22,349 bases of DNA from positions 1-22,349 of the forward strand of contig JALNZU010000046.1 of NCBI GenBank assembly GCA_023229245.1. Direction: 5' to 3'. Position 1 is the stretch's first letter, and each line of letters opens with the position of its first letter. Origin of the DNA: Bacteroidales bacterium (GTDB lineage Bacteria > Bacteroidota > Bacteroidia > Bacteroidales > F082). The notes beneath the pieces were generated by a model that worked only from the letters and a program-made list of their open reading frames with translations, did not search any database and had not been told where the DNA came from. Below, piece after piece: positions 1 through 8,875 of this stretch. The translations under genes were made by a program, and so were the position numbers.

Positions 1-52
1 GATTTACTGTTTATTTGTTTAGAACCATAAAAATAGGTGAAATCTTACACAT

Positions 53-93
53 GGCAAAGCGTTAGGTAAGATATTTCTTATCAGCGCTTTGCC
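53..93. terminator. long hairpin, possible terminator
   Basis: A perfect 9-bp inverted repeat, GGCAAAGCG at 53-61 and CGCTTTGCC at 85-93, encloses a second inverted repeat, TAAGA at 67-71 and TCTTA at 76-80. The right arm is followed by TATTTAAATT, which is only weakly T-rich. It lies in a gene-free stretch, so it could end a gene lying left of the window or one read from the other strand. The structure is seen directly; the terminator role is inference. Confidence 0.45.
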
Positions 94-383
94 TATTTAA
101 ATTGAAAATTAGCTTGCGGAATTAAGGCAATAGCATATATCTTGATCTTTACGCAAATTCCAAATTGGAAGGTCAAAATTAATGAATCCCATCGGGTCAA
201 ACTGTGTCAATACTTTATTTATAATGAATCTTGATAAGACCGAAACTGTTCGACTATGCATAGCTATAATATATAATCAGGCTCAAAGCTTGAGAAATTG
301 ATACTGTAGTGTCTTTGATAAATCAACTATAGGGCCTGTAAAATATCTTTACCTTCGCTTATTCATATCTAAAGGTTGTCGCT
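94..383. other. gene-free upstream region
   Basis: No open frame with coding character is seen. A weak promoter-like pair precedes the first gene: TTG at 290-292 and TGTCTTTG at 310-317, one base off the Bacteroidota -7 consensus TAnnTTTG, with 17 nt between them. Nothing else is recognised in this stretch. Confidence 0.3.
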
Positions 384-1376
384 ATGCGTGTGTTAAAATT
401 TTTTGGATCGGTTTTTTTTATTCTTACTGCTGTGATCTTTATTCTTCCACTTTTCATGTCGGATCATATTGAAGTGCGAAACAGTCTATGGATGCAAACT
501 GATGTCAAGACTGTTTTTCGTCATGTCAACAGTCTTCGGTTATGGCCTGAATGGAGCCCTTTTGAGTGGGCTGATACGAATTTACGCCTGTTGTATTCCG
601 GACCGGAGACAGGACAGGGAAGTCGCTTGGAATGGATTGGTAACCGAAATGATACTCAAAGTATTGAAGTGATTCGAAGTGAGCCTTATAAGCTAATTCA
701 AAATGTATTGGATATGAAACAAGGTGGGCATGCGATAGACGAGTGGGAGTTTTTTGTGTCGGGTGATAGCGTGGAGGTGGTCTGGACGCTCAAGCTAACC
801 GAATTAGCGTACCCTTTTCATCGGTATTTTGGCTTTTTTAGTGGCAATTTAATAGCTCCTATGCAGGTAAAAGGTTTGCGAACACTCAAAGAATTAACTG
901 AAGGTAAACAGCAGCTTCCTAAGGTAGAATGGGTTGAATTAGAGCCACAACCTGCTGTTGGGATCACAAAGATTATTTCACAAGAAGAAATACCGGAAGT
1001 GGCAAGCTCACTACTTAATAAATTGGAGACATATATGCGGCAATCACGACAACAACCTGTAGCCGACTTATTTGTGCTGATTCAACAGTCGGATAAGCCC
1101 GATAAAATAGAATTTACTTTAGCTTATCCAATACCGGAAGAAGTTACAGAAAGCGGGCGGGTCCGATATTTTATACGACCAGGTGGTAAGGCAGTAAGAG
1201 CATCGTTTCAAGGGAAATATGAAGAGAAAACATATGTGTACGATGAACTGCAGAAATTCCTTTTGGATCATCAGATGCCAATCAGCCCACTTACTATTGA
1301 GATATGGTTGAATAGTAAAGAGGCGATACTTAATTCAGAGTTATGGCATATGGAGATGTTTGCCTTAGTGGAATGA
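384..1376 (+). CDS. membrane-anchored SRPBCC / GyrI-like effector-binding protein
   Basis: This 330-aa protein has an N-terminal hydrophobic segment (about residues 4-24) that should anchor it in the membrane. An SRPBCC (polyketide cyclase/START-like) fold follows at about 30-170, with the typical W54-P55-E-W57-S-P-F run. The C-terminal part (about 185-330) resembles the GyrI-like/AraC effector-binding fold, with pattern A-V-G-I at its start and a late E-I-W strand. Both folds are small hydrophobic ligand pockets, and this two-domain layout is common in Bacteroidota, but no ligand is known for it. It is transcribed alone, about 80 nt before a glycosyltransferase that has its own promoter-like motif. 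No catalytic function is claimed. Confidence 0.8.
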   Translation: MRVLKFFGSVFFILTAVIFILPLFMSDHIEVRNSLWMQTDVKTVFRHVNSLRLWPEWSPFEWADTNLRLLYSGPETGQGSRLEWIGNRNDTQSIEVIRSEPYKLIQNVLDMKQGGHAIDEWEFFVSGDSVEVVWTLKLTELAYPFHRYFGFFSGNLIAPMQVKGLRTLKELTEGKQQLPKVEWVELEPQPAVGITKIISQEEIPEVASSLLNKLETYMRQSRQQPVADLFVLIQQSDKPDKIEFTLAYPIPEEVTESGRVRYFIRPGGKAVRASFQGKYEEKTYVYDELQKFLLDHQMPISPLTIEIWLNSKEAILNSELWHMEMFALVE

Positions 1377-1439
1377 TTGGATAATTACAATTTGGTCTGA
1401 TGGCTATAACCAAGTCATAGTTTACAAGGCCATATTTGC

Positions 1440-1447
1440 TATTTTTG
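1440..1447 (+). promoter_or_regulatory. Bacteroidota-type -7 box
   Basis: TATTTTTG matches TAnnTTTG exactly and lies 12 nt before the glycosyltransferase ATG, which would give a very short leader. No clear TTTG -33 box is seen about 19 nt upstream; the nearest is GTTT at 1420-1423. The match is read from sequence; its use as a promoter is inferred. Confidence 0.45.
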
Positions 1448-1459
1448 CCATAAAAACGG

Positions 1460-2737
1460 ATGACACGTATCGTTTGTTTTGGTCCCGGACCACGTTTCAA
1501 AGGCGGCATTGCCAATTACAACACCTCACTTGCCAAGGCTTTTGATCGGTTTGAAAACCTTGAAGTACATATTATTTCATGGACACAGCAATATCCGGCT
1601 ATTATTCCCCGTGATTTTATAGATCGTAAAAGCCGTGCCGATCAGTTGGAAGGTACCCGGATCAAGGTGCACTATCTGACAAATTATAACCGCCCTTCAA
1701 GCTGGCAAAAGACCATCAAATTTATCCGTAGGCTTCAACCTTATCTGGTAGTGATGCAATGGGCTATTGCCGTACAGGGAATACCGCTTGGATATATCGC
1801 CAAACGGCTGGCAAAGGCACAAATACGTATTGTATTCGACCTGCATTTTGTCATCCAGAAAGAAGGAAGCAAGCTTGACAACTGCCTCACAAAGCTTGGT
1901 ATCGGCTCGGCTTATGGGTATCTGGTTCATGCCGGACAAACAGCTGATCAGTTGAAGACTCTGTTTCCAAAAAAACAACTTCAGCTAATAGCTCCAGAAC
2001 AAACTGTGTCTGACACGAAAGCAACAAAGGTGATCCGACTGTTTCACCCAGTTTATGACATGTTTAAACCAGATCCTGATTTCGATAAGCAAGCTGAGAA
2101 AAATAAATTAGGACTTCGAAAACATGTTTTTCTGTTTTTTGGATTTATCCGAAAATATAAAGGGCTGCATCAGGCTATAGAAGCATTCGCCAGATTGGCA
2201 CAAGAAAGAGATGATATAAGCTTATTGATAGTCGGTGAATCATTCTGGCAAACATTGGATACAAAAAAGGTACGCACAAAGGTGAAAAAAGCCTTGTTTG
2301 ATACGGCTAAAAAGTTAGTGCTAAAAAAACAAGATGACGAACAGAATTATCAGCCTTTAAATCTGATCAAGCAGCTCGCTATAGAAGATAAGACAGTAGT
2401 AGTGAATGAGTTTGTGCCTAATGAAGAGGTTCATCGCTATTTTCAGGTAAGCGATAACCTGCTTTTGTTTTATCTGACTGCTACGCCTTCAGGGGTAGAA
2501 TCTATAGGATATAATTTTCAAATGCCCATGTTAGCTACGCGCGTAGGTCATTTCCCCGAAACAGTGATAGACGGCTTTAATGGATATCTGGCAAAAGATG
2601 GCGACATAGAGGATATGAAAATCTGTATGCTCAAAGCAATTAAACAACCTATTGACAGGCAAAATATTACCAAAACTGCTGAAAATATGAGCTGGGAAAG
2701 CTATGCGAAAGAAATTATCAGACATTTTATCCCCTGA
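1460..2737 (+). CDS. glycosyltransferase family 4 protein
   Basis: This 425-aa protein has the GT-B layout. The N-terminal Rossmann half carries the family motif G-G-I-A-N-Y-N at residues 15-21. The C-terminal half begins near residue 224 with a V-F-L-F-F-G-F-I-R-K-Y-K-G-L strand-loop. The nucleotide-sugar region near 340-385 has S-G-V-E-S-I-G-Y and then a P-M-L-A-T-R-V-G-H-F-P-E-T-V run, as in GT4 enzymes. It should transfer a sugar from a nucleotide donor to a cell-surface glycan or lipid at the inner face of the membrane; donor and acceptor cannot be read from sequence. There is no signal peptide and no neighbouring polysaccharide cluster, so it stands alone. The ATG lies close behind a TATTTTTG box. 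Confidence 0.85.
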   Translation: MTRIVCFGPGPRFKGGIANYNTSLAKAFDRFENLEVHIISWTQQYPAIIPRDFIDRKSRADQLEGTRIKVHYLTNYNRPSSWQKTIKFIRRLQPYLVVMQWAIAVQGIPLGYIAKRLAKAQIRIVFDLHFVIQKEGSKLDNCLTKLGIGSAYGYLVHAGQTADQLKTLFPKKQLQLIAPEQTVSDTKATKVIRLFHPVYDMFKPDPDFDKQAEKNKLGLRKHVFLFFGFIRKYKGLHQAIEAFARLAQERDDISLLIVGESFWQTLDTKKVRTKVKKALFDTAKKLVLKKQDDEQNYQPLNLIKQLAIEDKTVVVNEFVPNEEVHRYFQVSDNLLLFYLTATPSGVESIGYNFQMPMLATRVGHFPETVIDGFNGYLAKDGDIEDMKICMLKAIKQPIDRQNITKTAENMSWESYAKEIIRHFIP

Positions 2738-2874
2738 TACTAAAGCCCGAAACAACCTTATCTCTTTTCTTAGATATTTATTTGAGAATGAAATTTAATC
2801 TACTCATTATCAAATATTTATATTAATATTTATATTTATACCCCTATTTATTTTCATAGGTATTGCTCTTATTC

Positions 2875-2882
2875 TATCTTTG
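2875..2882 (+). promoter_or_regulatory. Bacteroidota-type -7 box
   Basis: TATCTTTG matches TAnnTTTG exactly, 82 nt before the permease ATG. I looked for a purine riboswitch in 2738-2964, since the gene is a purine permease, and saw no convincing three-way junction. The -33 region is only T-rich. Confidence 0.4.
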
Positions 2883-2964
2883 ACTTTGAAAAGTATCTGG
2901 TGTTCAGATCCGTTTCTTTTGATACGAAGTTCGTGTCATACTATTTAAAAAACAACAAAGTCTT

Positions 2965-4254
2965 ATGTTAGAGAAATACTTTCAACTTACACAAAACGGT
3001 ACGGATATACGTACCGAGGCAGTGGCTGGTATCACCACTTTTCTTACTATGGCATATATATTAGCTGTACATCCTTCTATATTGGCTGCTACAGGTATGG
3101 ATGCCAATGCGTTGTTTACGTCCACGGCTTTGTCGGCTATCATAGCAACTCTTGTTATGGCTTTTTGGGCTAAACTACCTTTTGCATTAGCACCTGGCAT
3201 GGGGATCAATGCTTTCTTTGCCTATACTGTAGTATTAAATATGGGCTATAGCTGGCAATTTGCACTGACAGCCGTGCTGATAGAAGGAATATTATTTATT
3301 CTACTGACATTATTCAATATACGTGAAGTGATTGTCAATGCTATTCCTAACTCATTGAAAACAGCTATCAGTGTAGGTATCGGACTTTTTATCGCATTTG
3401 TGGGTATGCAAAATGCAGAGATCATTATACCTGATGGAGCTACTATTGTTAAATTAGGTACTATCACTTCCGGTCCAGCCTTGTTGGCACTGATAGGAGT
3501 GGCTATTACCTCATTTTTGATGTTGAAAAAGATCAAAGGCGATCTGCTGATTGGTATTATACTTACAACACTCATTGGCTTACCTATGGGTATCACTCAT
3601 TTTCAAGGGCTTGCAAGTTTGCCACCATCTTTTTCACCAATATTTTTCAAGTTCGATTTTTCTCAGATATGGACTTTTGATATGCTTATCATCATTTTCA
3701 CTTTTCTATTTGTTGATATCTTCGATACCTTAGGTACCTTAGTCGGAGTAGCAACCAAAGCCAATATGTTGGATAAGAATGGTCAAATACCTCAAATCAA
3801 ACGTGCTTTTATGGCTGATGCAATTGGTACTACTACAGGTGCTATTTTAGGTACCAGTGCGGTAACTACTTTTGTAGAGAGTGCTTCGGGTGTTGCAGAA
3901 GGGGGCAGGACTGGACTGACTGCCTTAGTTACGGCTATCTGTTTTATTATAGCATTGTTTTTTGCTCCCTTATTCATTTCTATTCCTATGGCAGCCACAG
4001 CACCAGCTTTGATAGTAGTGGGATTGTTTATGCTTTCTTCTATCAGGGAGCTCGACCTGAACGACTATTCCGAGTCAATACCAGCTTTTATCTGTGTATT
4101 GATAATTCCATTGGCCTACAGCATATCCGAAGGGATCGCATTAGGTATGTTGAGCTATGTGATCATTAACCTTTTAACAGGAAGGTTCAACAAACTTAGC
4201 GTATCAATGTATATTCTTGCTGCGCTGTTTTTATTGAAATATATATTTATTTAG
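2965..4254 (+). CDS. NCS2 family purine permease (AzgA/PbuG/GhxP-like)
   Basis: This 429-aa polytopic membrane protein has about 12 or more hydrophobic segments and belongs to the AzgA-like branch of NCS2 transporters, which import hypoxanthine, guanine or adenine with protons. The N-terminus shows the branch signature E-A-V-A-G-I-T-T-F-L-T-M-A-Y-I-L, followed by A-L-A-P-G-M-G-I-N-A-F-F at about 74-85. D-T-L-G-T lies near 254, and the substrate-site run T-S-A-V-T-T-F-V-E-S-A-S-G-V-A-E-G-G-R-T-G at about 296-316. The length is normal for the family. It ends 7 nt from the convergent C-S lyase gene with no terminator between. Which purine it carries is not decidable here. Confidence 0.92.
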   Translation: MLEKYFQLTQNGTDIRTEAVAGITTFLTMAYILAVHPSILAATGMDANALFTSTALSAIIATLVMAFWAKLPFALAPGMGINAFFAYTVVLNMGYSWQFALTAVLIEGILFILLTLFNIREVIVNAIPNSLKTAISVGIGLFIAFVGMQNAEIIIPDGATIVKLGTITSGPALLALIGVAITSFLMLKKIKGDLLIGIILTTLIGLPMGITHFQGLASLPPSFSPIFFKFDFSQIWTFDMLIIIFTFLFVDIFDTLGTLVGVATKANMLDKNGQIPQIKRAFMADAIGTTTGAILGTSAVTTFVESASGVAEGGRTGLTALVTAICFIIALFFAPLFISIPMAATAPALIVVGLFMLSSIRELDLNDYSESIPAFICVLIIPLAYSISEGIALGMLSYVIINLLTGRFNKLSVSMYILAALFLLKYIFI

Positions 4255-4261
4255 CCTGTGA

Positions 4262-5440
4262 TTAGATGGCTTCAAAAGCACGTACGAGTTGATCCAATGC
4301 TTTCTGTACTATTTTCATCGGACACGCCAGGTTTATACGCATAAATCCAGAACCTCCCGGGCCAAACATACTGCCCCGGTTCAGTCCTAACCCGGCCTGA
4401 TGTATGAGAGTCTCGGCCAATTCATCATCTGTAAGGCCATAGGCATTGAAATCAAGCCAGACCATATAGGTTGCTTCTGGCTGTATGACCCGTAATTTGG
4501 GTAGTTTTTCTTTAAGAAACTTTATAGTAAACTCTATATTCTTCTGCACGTAGTCCAGCAGCTGATCTACCCATTCATCCCCATGAGTAAAAGCAGCTTG
4601 TGTAGCCTGAAACCCAAATAAATTACCCATTTCAATGTGCATGGCTTTCAGTTGTTTCTCAAACTGCTGCCGCAGACTTGTATTAGGAATGATCATGGCT
4701 GAGCTGGCTAATCCCGCTAAGTTAAATGTTTTACTTGCTGCATGAGCTGTGAGTGTGATACCGGCAACCTCATCGGATAATGCAGCAAGTACCTGATGTT
4801 GGTTTGGAGGTAACACTAAGTCGTTGTGTATCTCGTCGGATAAGATCAGCACATCATTGGCCAAACAAATATCGGCAAGCTGCTGAAGCTCTTCTTTTTC
4901 CCACGACCGGCCTACAGGGTTATGCGGATTGCATAAGATCAGCATGCGTGCCTCTTTTGCTTGCTGCTCCAACTCATTATAATTCATACGATATCGCCCA
5001 TCCTCTAACAGAAGCTGGTTGATAAGCAAGGAGCGGTCATGGTTTTCTACCGCAGTAAAAAATGGAAAATACACCGGTGGCTGTATGATGATCTTATCAC
5101 CCGGATCGGTATGCGCCAATACAGCTATGTTTAATGCCGGCACAACACCTGGTGTGTATAGTATCCAGTCTTTCTGAACCTGCCAGCCATGACGTCTGTG
5201 CAACCAGCCAATCATCGCTTCGTAATAGCTGTCATCCCGAAAAGTATATCCGTAAATTGGGTGCATAGCCCGTTCGATAATGGCAAAACGAATGAAATCG
5301 GGGGTCTCAAAATCCATATCGGCCACCCACATAGGTAGTACATCTTCGGTGTTGAACACCTCTTTTCTTCGATCATATTTGATACTTGAAGTACCTATCC
5401 GGTGAATCTGTTTGTTGAAATCGTATTGTAAAGAGCTCAT
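4262..5440 (-). CDS. PatB/MalY-like C-S lyase (cystathionine beta-lyase family)
   Basis: This 392-aa fold-type I PLP enzyme resembles PatB/MalY aminotransferase-like C-S lyases, which cleave cystathionine or other cysteine S-conjugates to pyruvate, ammonia and a thiol. Visible signatures are L-P-M-W-V-A-D-M-D-F near 35-44, Y-G-Y near 63, N171-P-H-N-P-V-G177, the cofactor-binding S-D-E-I-H at 201-205, and A-S-K237-T-F-N-L-A-G-L, where Lys237 should carry PLP. Near the C-terminus G-F-M-R-I-N-L-A holds the carboxylate-binding Arg. There is no signal peptide, so it is cytoplasmic. Its ATG directly follows the TAG of the upstream M23 gene, indicating co-transcription. The substrate is not specified by sequence; a true aminotransferase is less likely. 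Confidence 0.9.
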   Translation of the reverse strand: MSSLQYDFNKQIHRIGTSSIKYDRRKEVFNTEDVLPMWVADMDFETPDFIRFAIIERAMHPIYGYTFRDDSYYEAMIGWLHRRHGWQVQKDWILYTPGVVPALNIAVLAHTDPGDKIIIQPPVYFPFFTAVENHDRSLLINQLLLEDGRYRMNYNELEQQAKEARMLILCNPHNPVGRSWEKEELQQLADICLANDVLILSDEIHNDLVLPPNQHQVLAALSDEVAGITLTAHAASKTFNLAGLASSAMIIPNTSLRQQFEKQLKAMHIEMGNLFGFQATQAAFTHGDEWVDQLLDYVQKNIEFTIKFLKEKLPKLRVIQPEATYMVWLDFNAYGLTDDELAETLIHQAGLGLNRGSMFGPGGSGFMRINLACPMKIVQKALDQLVRAFEAI

Positions 5441-7165
5441 CTATAGTTTGATAAAAGTTTTTCTAAACACAGAAGCATTTCCCTGCTTATCTGTAACTAT
5501 CAGTTTAAACGTATTTTTTCCTTTAGTTAGTCGTTCATCTACTTCATAAAACAAGGTCTTTGTTTTAGGATCATACTCCATCAGCAGCCAGTTGTCGTTA
5601 AGCTCGGCTCTATAGCTTCCAATACCCGACAGCTCGTCTTCAATTTCAAATCTAAGAAGTGTAACACTGTCAGTCAGTGTATCCTGAAACGCATTCTTTT
5701 GACGTATCTGAGGAGGGAGGGTATCAGCCATTATAGCAAAACATCCAAATTTACGGGTTTTCAGGCTGATGGTTCCATTCTCAATCTTTCCTCCGAGAGG
5801 TACAGGAGGTTTGTCATTATTTAGGGATACCATCAGGAGCTTTTCCTCAGGCAGCGATAGTTCGGGAATATTTATATGTAGTTGTATCGCTTTGTGTAAA
5901 GGTATTTTCTCATCTCCCACACAAATCACATCACTTAAATAAGTGTTTTGCCGGATTTTATACTGAGTGAGTCGTTCATCCCTGTACAAGGCCCTTGCAG
6001 GTATTGTATATGAAAACGACTGTTCTTTGTAGCTATATCCTTCAGATGCTTGAACCAAGACTGTACTATCTGTTGCCACTTCAGTGTCAGCAGTATCTAT
6101 TAATGGTTTTTGAGCTACAAGAGTGAAAGGCAGTTTTGAGATATTCCCATGATGATCCGTCACTGTATAGCAACCTGTATATTCCCTTTCTTCCATAAAG
6201 CTGTAACTGCCTGTATGCGGCATGTCTCCATACATACTTAGTTTGTTGAGCGGATCAATTTTTGTTCGGATAAAACGGGTGTTATTCTGAATATAGTACC
6301 CATAATCTATCAACGAATTGATATAAAGTGTTTCATCAAATGAAAAGCGATCCATTGCCATGCTGAACACTATAGTCGAATCTATCATCAGCTCTATGCT
6401 GTAAACTCCATTTTTATTGGGTGTGTCGTTATGGGTGTCGTAAGTGTTTATCCCGAACGACAGCTCGCCCCATACGGTTAAGGGTTCATTGGTTAGCAGC
6501 CGGTGCTGTTCGCCCCATCCGGCTACAGAACTGATATATCGTTTGTTTTCTCCAAGAATAAATGCTGAGTCATTTTCAGGATAAACAGCGATCTCTACAA
6601 TTTTCGGACGTATATAGTCTTTTATCTTCAGTCCAAACGACAATGGATTCATCACTTGCTGGCTTGGTGTATCCCGTATCTCAAAATGCAGATGAGGCCC
6701 ACTCGAAGAGCCTGTATTACCCGAAAGGGCTATCAGCTCGCCTTTTTTGACTACAAGGCGAGCTGCTTCCGGAAACAAGTTCACTTGAAACGATTGTAAT
6801 GCATACTGCTTCGCTTTGACATATTCGCCTATCTCTTTGTTAAACCGTTGAAGATGCCCATATACCGAGGTGAGACCTGTGGAAGGATGTGTGATATACA
6901 AAGCTTTCCCGTACCCTCCTGTAGAAATAGCTATCCGACTTACGTACCCGTCATCAACTGCCAACACCTTATGACCTTCTACTGTTTGAGTGCGAAGGTC
7001 AACACCGGCATGGAAATGATCCGAACGTAACTCACCAAAAGTACCAGACAAATACAAGGGAATTTCTAAGGGAGGATGTAAATCAGGCTTGATAAGGCTT
7101 TGCTGTGAAAACACTAGGCCACTAAAGATATAAAAGACACAAAAAAATGCAACAATATGCTTCAT
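5441..7165 (-). CDS. secreted M23 family metallopeptidase
   Basis: Read from the ATG at 7165 (574 aa); the open frame extends three codons further to a TTG, but the ATG gives a clean signal peptide (M-K-H-I-V-A-F-F to V-F-S-Q). An M23 (LytM-like) zinc peptidase domain follows. Counted on the longer frame it shows H53-F-H55-A-G-V-D59, a Y-G-H at 105-107 and G-P-H161-L-H163-F-E-I-R-D, the usual metal and catalytic set. Such enzymes cut peptide crosslinks of peptidoglycan in the periplasm. The long C-terminal part (about residues 200-574) looks like beta-sandwich extensions without a recognised enzyme motif. It is about twice the length of a minimal M23 enzyme. The C-S lyase gene starts immediately after its stop. 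Confidence 0.9.
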   Translation of the reverse strand: MKHIVAFFCVFYIFSGLVFSQQSLIKPDLHPPLEIPLYLSGTFGELRSDHFHAGVDLRTQTVEGHKVLAVDDGYVSRIAISTGGYGKALYITHPSTGLTSVYGHLQRFNKEIGEYVKAKQYALQSFQVNLFPEAARLVVKKGELIALSGNTGSSSGPHLHFEIRDTPSQQVMNPLSFGLKIKDYIRPKIVEIAVYPENDSAFILGENKRYISSVAGWGEQHRLLTNEPLTVWGELSFGINTYDTHNDTPNKNGVYSIELMIDSTIVFSMAMDRFSFDETLYINSLIDYGYYIQNNTRFIRTKIDPLNKLSMYGDMPHTGSYSFMEEREYTGCYTVTDHHGNISKLPFTLVAQKPLIDTADTEVATDSTVLVQASEGYSYKEQSFSYTIPARALYRDERLTQYKIRQNTYLSDVICVGDEKIPLHKAIQLHINIPELSLPEEKLLMVSLNNDKPPVPLGGKIENGTISLKTRKFGCFAIMADTLPPQIRQKNAFQDTLTDSVTLLRFEIEDELSGIGSYRAELNDNWLLMEYDPKTKTLFYEVDERLTKGKNTFKLIVTDKQGNASVFRKTFIKL

Positions 7166-7181
7166 ACTAACCAAATTGTTG

Positions 7182-7189
7182 CAAAAGTA
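7182..7189 (-). promoter_or_regulatory. Bacteroidota-type -7 box before the M23 gene
   Basis: On the minus strand TACTTTTG matches TAnnTTTG and sits 16 nt upstream of the ATG at 7165. Transcripts would have only a few untranslated bases. No good -33 box is seen. It supports the ATG rather than the upstream TTG as start. Confidence 0.4.
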
Positions 7190-7308
7190 GTGCTTTCGGG
7201 TATAACATTTGCCATTGATCTACCAGCTATCGACTATGGTAAAACAAAACCAATAAATAAAATGGACAATTAGGCATGCTGGTTCAGTGGTAGTACCAAC
7301 CTTACCAG

Positions 7309-7905
7309 TCAATACCGATAAAAATTCTCATATCCGATTCCAAAGTCAAACCTTCCTTGTGAAATGGCTACAGGCTCATCATATAAAAATGTCTTGAATC
7401 TGAAATAGCCTGACATGATCGTCCGGCTTAATTCTTCATCTACAAAAAGCCGTTGTACGCGATTGATTTTCAACTCGCCTTCAATAATACGAAGCTCAGT
7501 TGTTGTTCCATCTATTTTCAGCTTCACCAATCGTCCGGTATCTTGAAGATTATAATTGGTCTCATCCAATTCAATCAGGTCTTCATAGGAAGAGGGCGTA
7601 GGTCCTTTGATAGAAAAAGTCATATCAACCGATTTTTGTCCCATTCTCCCTCTGAATATCATATGCAAGGTATCAGAATTGGCTATCAGCTTCACCGGCA
7701 AGTCATAGTCGGTGGAAATAAAGGGTTTGCGATCAATATAAGCCCCAAACGTGTTATAACCCCATTCGGAATAAATTGGTAAGCCCGGATAATAAGGGTC
7801 TTCTATGAAAACTGTTCCAGATAATTCATAATCACTCATCTTTTGACATGAGAAAAGGAGGTTCAAAGAAAGTACGGATACGAAGGCTATTAAAATCTTT
7901 TTCAT
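7309..7905 (-). CDS. uncharacterised lipoprotein
   Basis: This 198-aa protein starts with a lipoprotein signal peptide and lipobox L-F-S-C20, so it should be lipid-anchored, probably in the outer membrane. The mature part is rich in beta strands, with alternating patterns such as S-G-Y-F-R-F-K-T-F and Q-G-R-F-D-F-G-I near the C-terminus, as often seen in exported Bacteroidota proteins of unknown role. I recognise no family motif. Its start overlaps the stop of the upstream barrel gene by four bases (ATGA), so the two are almost certainly translated together and may act together at the outer membrane. Confidence 0.75.
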   Translation of the reverse strand: MKKILIAFVSVLSLNLLFSCQKMSDYELSGTVFIEDPYYPGLPIYSEWGYNTFGAYIDRKPFISTDYDLPVKLIANSDTLHMIFRGRMGQKSVDMTFSIKGPTPSSYEDLIELDETNYNLQDTGRLVKLKIDGTTTELRIIEGELKINRVQRLFVDEELSRTIMSGYFRFKTFLYDEPVAISQGRFDFGIGYENFYRY

Positions 7906-8717
7906 CGGTTATTGGTTTTAAAGGGTGAAACAGGAAAGTAAACAGATAATTTTATTCCATCAAACTCCTTGATATCAAGAAGATGAAAATTATTATCGGT
8001 CAATACAAAAGATGGTAACAGCACTTCAAGAGCAAAATTGATCTTGTCGTTCTTTCCAAAAGAAATACCTAAGGAGCTATAAAAAGTAGCAAAATGAGTA
8101 TTGGCAGGATCGGTTATCTCTTGTACCAACATATTGTGATAAGGCATCATGGTTTCTTCCTGAAACTGAATATTCACCTCTTTTTTGAAATTGATTAGGG
8201 AATATTCTACTCCAGCTTTCGCAAAAAAATTGATACCGGTAAACTGATATAATCCTATACGTAATTCAAAAGGAACGGTTAGTGCGTAATAGTTTTCTAT
8301 AAGAGAGCTGATGCGTGCAAACTTCGTATCACTATCCGATTCCGAATAACGCAGGTAAAAAAAGCGAGACACCCTTGAGGTATAACCGATTAGTTCGTTT
8401 TGTAATCCGATAAAACGTATTCCTGTTGATATACCACTATTGAAATGAGGCAAATGATATTCATACTTTATACCAAATAAATACGTCTTAGTTTCAGGTG
8501 TTATAATACCCGGCGAGTACTGACTTGCCTCATAATAGCTGATATTCTGACGGATAGACAAGTCTTCTTTTATATCGCCACCCATAAAATAGGATCCTCC
8601 CTCAAGATGAAGCAGATGATTCCCTGTATACCAAGGCAAGGATTGCTCATTCTGAGCCGATAATCCAATAAAGCCGAAGATAAAAAAAAGCAATGGGAAA
8701 AATAATTTGTTATTCAT
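7902..8717 (-). CDS. predicted outer-membrane beta-barrel protein
   Basis: This 271-aa protein has a clear signal peptide ending at G-L-S-A-Q (about residue 22). The mature part shows alternating hydrophobic strands and aromatic girdle residues throughout (for example L-Y-Q-F-T-G-I-N-F-F-A-K-A-G-V-E-Y-S-L-I), typical of a small 8- to 12-strand barrel. Its last residues (about the final ten) are polar and do not end in the usual aromatic residue, so the final strand may lie slightly earlier (L-S-V-Y-F-P-V). It is first in a two-gene unit with the overlapping lipoprotein and is divergent from the barrel gene starting at 8876. No specific function can be assigned. Confidence 0.7.
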   Translation of the reverse strand: MNNKLFFPLLFFIFGFIGLSAQNEQSLPWYTGNHLLHLEGGSYFMGGDIKEDLSIRQNISYYEASQYSPGIITPETKTYLFGIKYEYHLPHFNSGISTGIRFIGLQNELIGYTSRVSRFFYLRYSESDSDTKFARISSLIENYYALTVPFELRIGLYQFTGINFFAKAGVEYSLINFKKEVNIQFQEETMMPYHNMLVQEITDPANTHFATFYSSLGISFGKNDKINFALEVLLPSFVLTDNNFHLLDIKEFDGIKLSVYFPVSPFKTNNR

Positions 8718-8803
8718 AAATAGATTTTTAGTTTGATAAGTGAAAATTTGATTTGAAAATTAATGACTATGATAAAGACGTAAAATAAAACCTAAGGGTT
8801 GCA

Positions 8804-8833
8804 TTGGATTGTACAAACAATTTTGCATTTTTG
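8804..8833 (+). promoter_or_regulatory. possible promoter of the 8876 gene
   Basis: TTG at 8804-8806 and CATTTTTG at 8826-8833 lie 19 nt apart, the latter one base off TAnnTTTG. They are in the divergent intergenic region about 40 nt before the ATG at 8876. Weak support; a second TTG at 8809-8811 is equally possible. Confidence 0.3.
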
Positions 8834-8875
8834 CCGCAATCTTTAGGTTTTAAATAAAAATATAGCTATCTGTAT

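Noticed and set aside
2738..2964. Purine riboswitch before the NCS2 permease
   Set aside because: No three-stem junction or conserved loop sequences were found; only a promoter-like TATCTTTG box.
7271..7310. tRNA-like D-arm string and a possible fifth repeat relic (GGTTCAGTGGTAGTACC)
   Set aside because: No acceptor, anticodon or T arm can be formed around it, and the similarity to the Rhs-linked repeat covers only about a dozen bases without a start codon.
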